This document shows positions 59,330-64,000 of a DNA stretch of 64,000 nt, piece after piece (positions within the stretch are counted from its first letter, which is position 1; each line of letters begins with the position of its first letter). This DNA comes from Diphasiastrum complanatum. Its lineage: Eukaryota; Streptophyta; Lycopodiopsida; Lycopodiales; Lycopodiaceae. A model generated the notes under the pieces. It made no database searches. It worked only from the letters and a program-made list of their open reading frames with translations, and had not been told where the DNA came from. The position numbers and the translations under genes are program-made. The DNA is taken from NCBI GenBank assembly GCA_029204225.1, contig MU832193.1:1-64000 (forward strand), in the 5' to 3' direction.

Positions 59330-59790
59330 TCGTTCGGCTTCATCATCATGCTAAGCTTCGGGAAACGTTCATACTGACATGTTAATCATTATAGTGTTTT
59401 GGTGTCTTCCCATTGTTCTTCAGATTCCAGAATAGTCTATCTTAATAATTTGTGTCGTTCGGTTTATCATCATGCTAAGCTTCGGGACAGGTTCACACTG
59501 ATATATTACAGTGTTTTTGTGTCTTCCATTGTTCTTCAGAATAGTCTATTTAAAAAATTCTTCAGAATAGTCTATCTCAAAAAGATTTGTGCCGTTCCGT
59601 TTCATCATCGTGCTAAGCTGACATATTACAGTGCTTTTGTGTCTTCCATTGTTCTTCAGAATAGTCTATCTCAAAAAAATTTGTGCCGTTCGTTTTCATT
59701 ATCGTGCTAAGCTTCGGGAAAGTTTCATACTGACATATTACGGTGTTCTTGTGTCTTATATTGTTCTTCAGAATAGTCTATATTTATGAT
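59330..59790 (+). repeat. Minisatellite, unit about 115 bp, roughly four copies
   Basis: Units start TTGTTCTTCAGAATAGTCTAT at about 59415, 59529, 59650 and 59760 and share GTGCTAAGCTTCGGG and TGACATATTACAG words. The first and last copies are partial. It lies in the presumed long first intron. Confidence 0.85.
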
Positions 59791-61688
59791 TTGTATTTTG
59801 TTTGTGGAGGCCAATATGTAAAAGAGGCTCTGTTCCTGCGCTGTGTAAAAGTTAAAGGGAAGTTCCATAATTCTTGTGTTTTCTTATCGTTAGAGACACC
59901 CGAAAGCATAAGCTTATAATTTACGCTGTATATTTATGTGGCGCAAAGGGATGCCATTTACTCATGAGTGAGCACACTATCGAATATTGATTGATAGACA
60001 CTGAAGTGCCAATGTAGTCAAATAACAATTTGCAGCTCGTCGATCTTTCTGCTGTGCTATTAAGTTGCCATTGAAAATTGCATCCACTTCTTGTTGGGAA
60101 TAACATCTGGGGTTGAAGTTGTAAATAAATCTGAGTCAGGGTATCTTCGGAGTAGATATTACACATCTATTGCTGCTTGAAGCCCACGCTTTGTTTTTTT
60201 CCTGATATTACCCTTAAATAGGTAAGACTCGATTTTTACCAAACTCGCTCCCTTCATACGATAGCATTGGCTCTTTTTTAAATTCATTCCTTGATTGTGC
60301 ATAACTACTGTTACTTTTGTAGACCTTGCTTCTTTTCTTGAGATACAAAAATATCTTAAGAACGTAAAATAAGGCGCGATTGTCAATCCTAATAGAAGAA
60401 GGTCTAGTCATAACCTTGGCTGTAAATCCCAGTGTCTTGGATGCATCTCTGAGTATAACTTGGAAGCAGGAGACAGCTTTTCTAATATGAATGCCTTTTT
60501 ATTCGACATTGGATAGTTAAACACAGATGGCTTCAACGCTCAGTGTTGTAACTCATAATTTAAGATTGAAAAGCTATTCAAAAATGTTTTGCAACATGGT
60601 ACCTACTAGCAAGACATGATGCGAGTCTCTTTTGACTTGCGTTAAGGGCCAATCATAGCTATGCATCGAGGATCCTAGTACTTTTTGTGTAGTGGAACTG
60701 CCTGGTTGAGGTTCTTTATCTCCTTGTTCTAGATGAAGAACATTTCCTCTACACAAAAGATCCTAAGATCGTTGAATCTCGATTCTTGTGCCAAGATACA
60801 TTGACTTGGATCCTCGCAAAGTATGCTACGATGTAATTTCAAAAATGAAAGCATATTGTGATTTCAATACTCTAGAAACCAGGGGAAAATATCCTTCATA
60901 GACAACAAGGAGATTGGTCAAAAGGGTATTGCTCCCATGCAAAAACTACTAGAATAATTGATGTGCTTGGCCTTTATGCAATTTAAACAAAGTATTTCAT
61001 CCTACTATATTCCATGTTCCATCTTTCGATTTAGATCTACTAAGATCTTGTTCTTCGTTGAATCCTAGTACATGGCTATGAGTTACTTTTTGGAGAGAGT
61101 AACATGTTTTAGAATGATATATATTGTAAACATTGAATGTTACACACATGAGAGACTTCTAGGAGTATAGAACTTGAGTTTTTTTGTTTCCCCAGAACGA
61201 ATTAGAAGTATCTATAATATTTTGTTCCGAGCACTTGAACAATGAAAAATCTGAACAATGAAAAATCTCAATCAGACTTATCGAATAGGAGTAACTAGTA
61301 ACGACATTTTATAGAAAAGTTGAAATTAAAATTCCAACTTAAAATGAGCACGATAAATAAATAATAAGGTTCAATGAAAGTGTCTAGAAATCAAGCAAAC
61401 TGTGTTTATCGTGTAATGCCAAAATCGAAACTCAAATATAGCATTGACTCCCATAATAGTCATAACTAAAATTTAATCAATGCTTTTTAGAATCTGATTG
61501 AACTGGAAAGTGATAATTCAAGGCAAATTTTTTTTTTTGGATTCGATTTTTTGGTTCAAATGTTTTCATCTAAGAAGTTGATTATTTTGAATGTAACCCT
61601 CATTGAATCAATAAACAAACCTTTTTCATATCCGATGTAGGTCTATATCAGAATGTGAGTTGATTAGAATAAAACTTTCATTGAATCA
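59791..61688 (+). other. Presumed intron or 5' region of the PP2C gene, holding a small hairpin
   Basis: No reading frame. An imperfect hairpin occupies 60671-60770: 27-nt arms pair with about four mismatches, followed inside by an 11-bp stem (60711-60721 with 60731-60741) and a 9-nt loop. Confidence 0.4.
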
Positions 61689-63490
<1,802 letters not shown>

Positions 63491-64000
63491 CAGCCTCTAA
63501 TCAGGTTGATATACTTGTTGACCAATGCTTCATGTTTATGGCCTGTATACAATAGCCTGGCCTTGCAGTACATCAACATCAGTAGAGACAAGGCTTAGCA
63601 TTACTTGTAATCCATGTAAATATGTGCTAACTACCTTGTAAACAACAAATATTTCCCCTTTTCCAACTCAATTGCAGTTACTTTAATATCCTGTGGTATC
63701 CTAACCAAAATGAGGCTTATCAAGTAGGAATCTATGGAGGGCAATCTAATTGATTTCATCATTTGACAACATGATGGGAAGGGGCAGAGGCCAATTTTGG
63801 GTGCTTGTTTTGGTACTTCACACATCTTTCACTGTGACACAAACTGCTATTGCAAAGCTGTCAAATTTCTGAGGGTTTTGGGCATATGGATTTGCTCTTG
63901 AATGGGATTTTGTGATTCTTTTAGTCTCTAGGTCCATAAGCTAATATGCTTTTGTTTACGAATGAAGGATGTAGCCGGATTGCCATGAGGCTCTGGTACA
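63491..64000 (+). other. PP2C 3' UTR and downstream DNA
   Basis: No further gene. The stretch 63600-63650, with repeated TGTAA words, could hold the polyadenylation region; no perfect AATAAA is seen. Confidence 0.35.

Overview
The window is plant nuclear DNA from a large, repeat-rich genome. The evidence is spliced gene structure, Ty1/copia elements primed by initiator Met-tRNA (TGGTATCAGAGC sites), a Ty3/gypsy family with a tRNA-Asp-type priming site, chromodomain gypsy elements, a Helitron helicase remnant, hAT-type MITEs and long CT/GT microsatellites. I cannot name the species. Almost every coding-like stretch is a decayed mobile element; the host-gene candidates are a PP2C-type phosphatase at the right end (61.7-63.5 kb) and an unidentified minus-strand exon at 33.6-34.1 kb.

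Layout. 0-10.6 kb: two related copia pol remnants in convergent orientation. The gag of the plus-strand copy is split by a nested gag-only LTR element (582-4746) flanked by an anomalous 49-bp direct repeat. 10.6-14.3 kb: 5' part of gypsy family G (copy A), a putative minus-strand LTR, two minisatellites and a CTA-rich tract. 14.3-17.8 kb: copia E1, whose integrase/RT centre is replaced by a 138-bp CT tract. 17.8-20.4 kb: Helitron helicase fragment, 3' end of LTR family T, CA/GT microsatellites. 20.4-26.7 kb: gypsy G copy B, lacking RT, followed by an unidentified ORF remnant. 28.5-30.6 kb: antisense gypsy G copy D with a 160-bp inverted duplication. 30.6-39.6 kb: low-repeat, possibly genic DNA with the minus-strand exon and two hAT-type MITEs that have perfect 8-bp target duplications. 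39.6-46.4 kb: gypsy integrase scrap, a LINE 3' part, and two chromodomain gypsy elements with internal deletions. 48-53.2 kb: minus-strand LTR of family T and copia E2. 53.3-58.0 kb: gypsy G copy C, the most complete. 58.6-63.5 kb: CpG-rich promoter-like DNA and the PP2C gene.

The main biological story is how the elements died: repeated in-phase or clean deletion of RT or integrase core segments, nested insertion, one-ended or aberrant insertion, inverted duplication, and CAG-to-TAG type nonsense changes. The PP2C gene keeps its exon-intron structure but carries a one-base frameshift in a conserved motif and loses two active-site residues. I found no convincing new autonomous system. The most unusual items are the half-normal nested insertion, the MITE with its empty site preserved in an adjacent tandem copy, and a small miRNA-like hairpin upstream of the PP2C exons.
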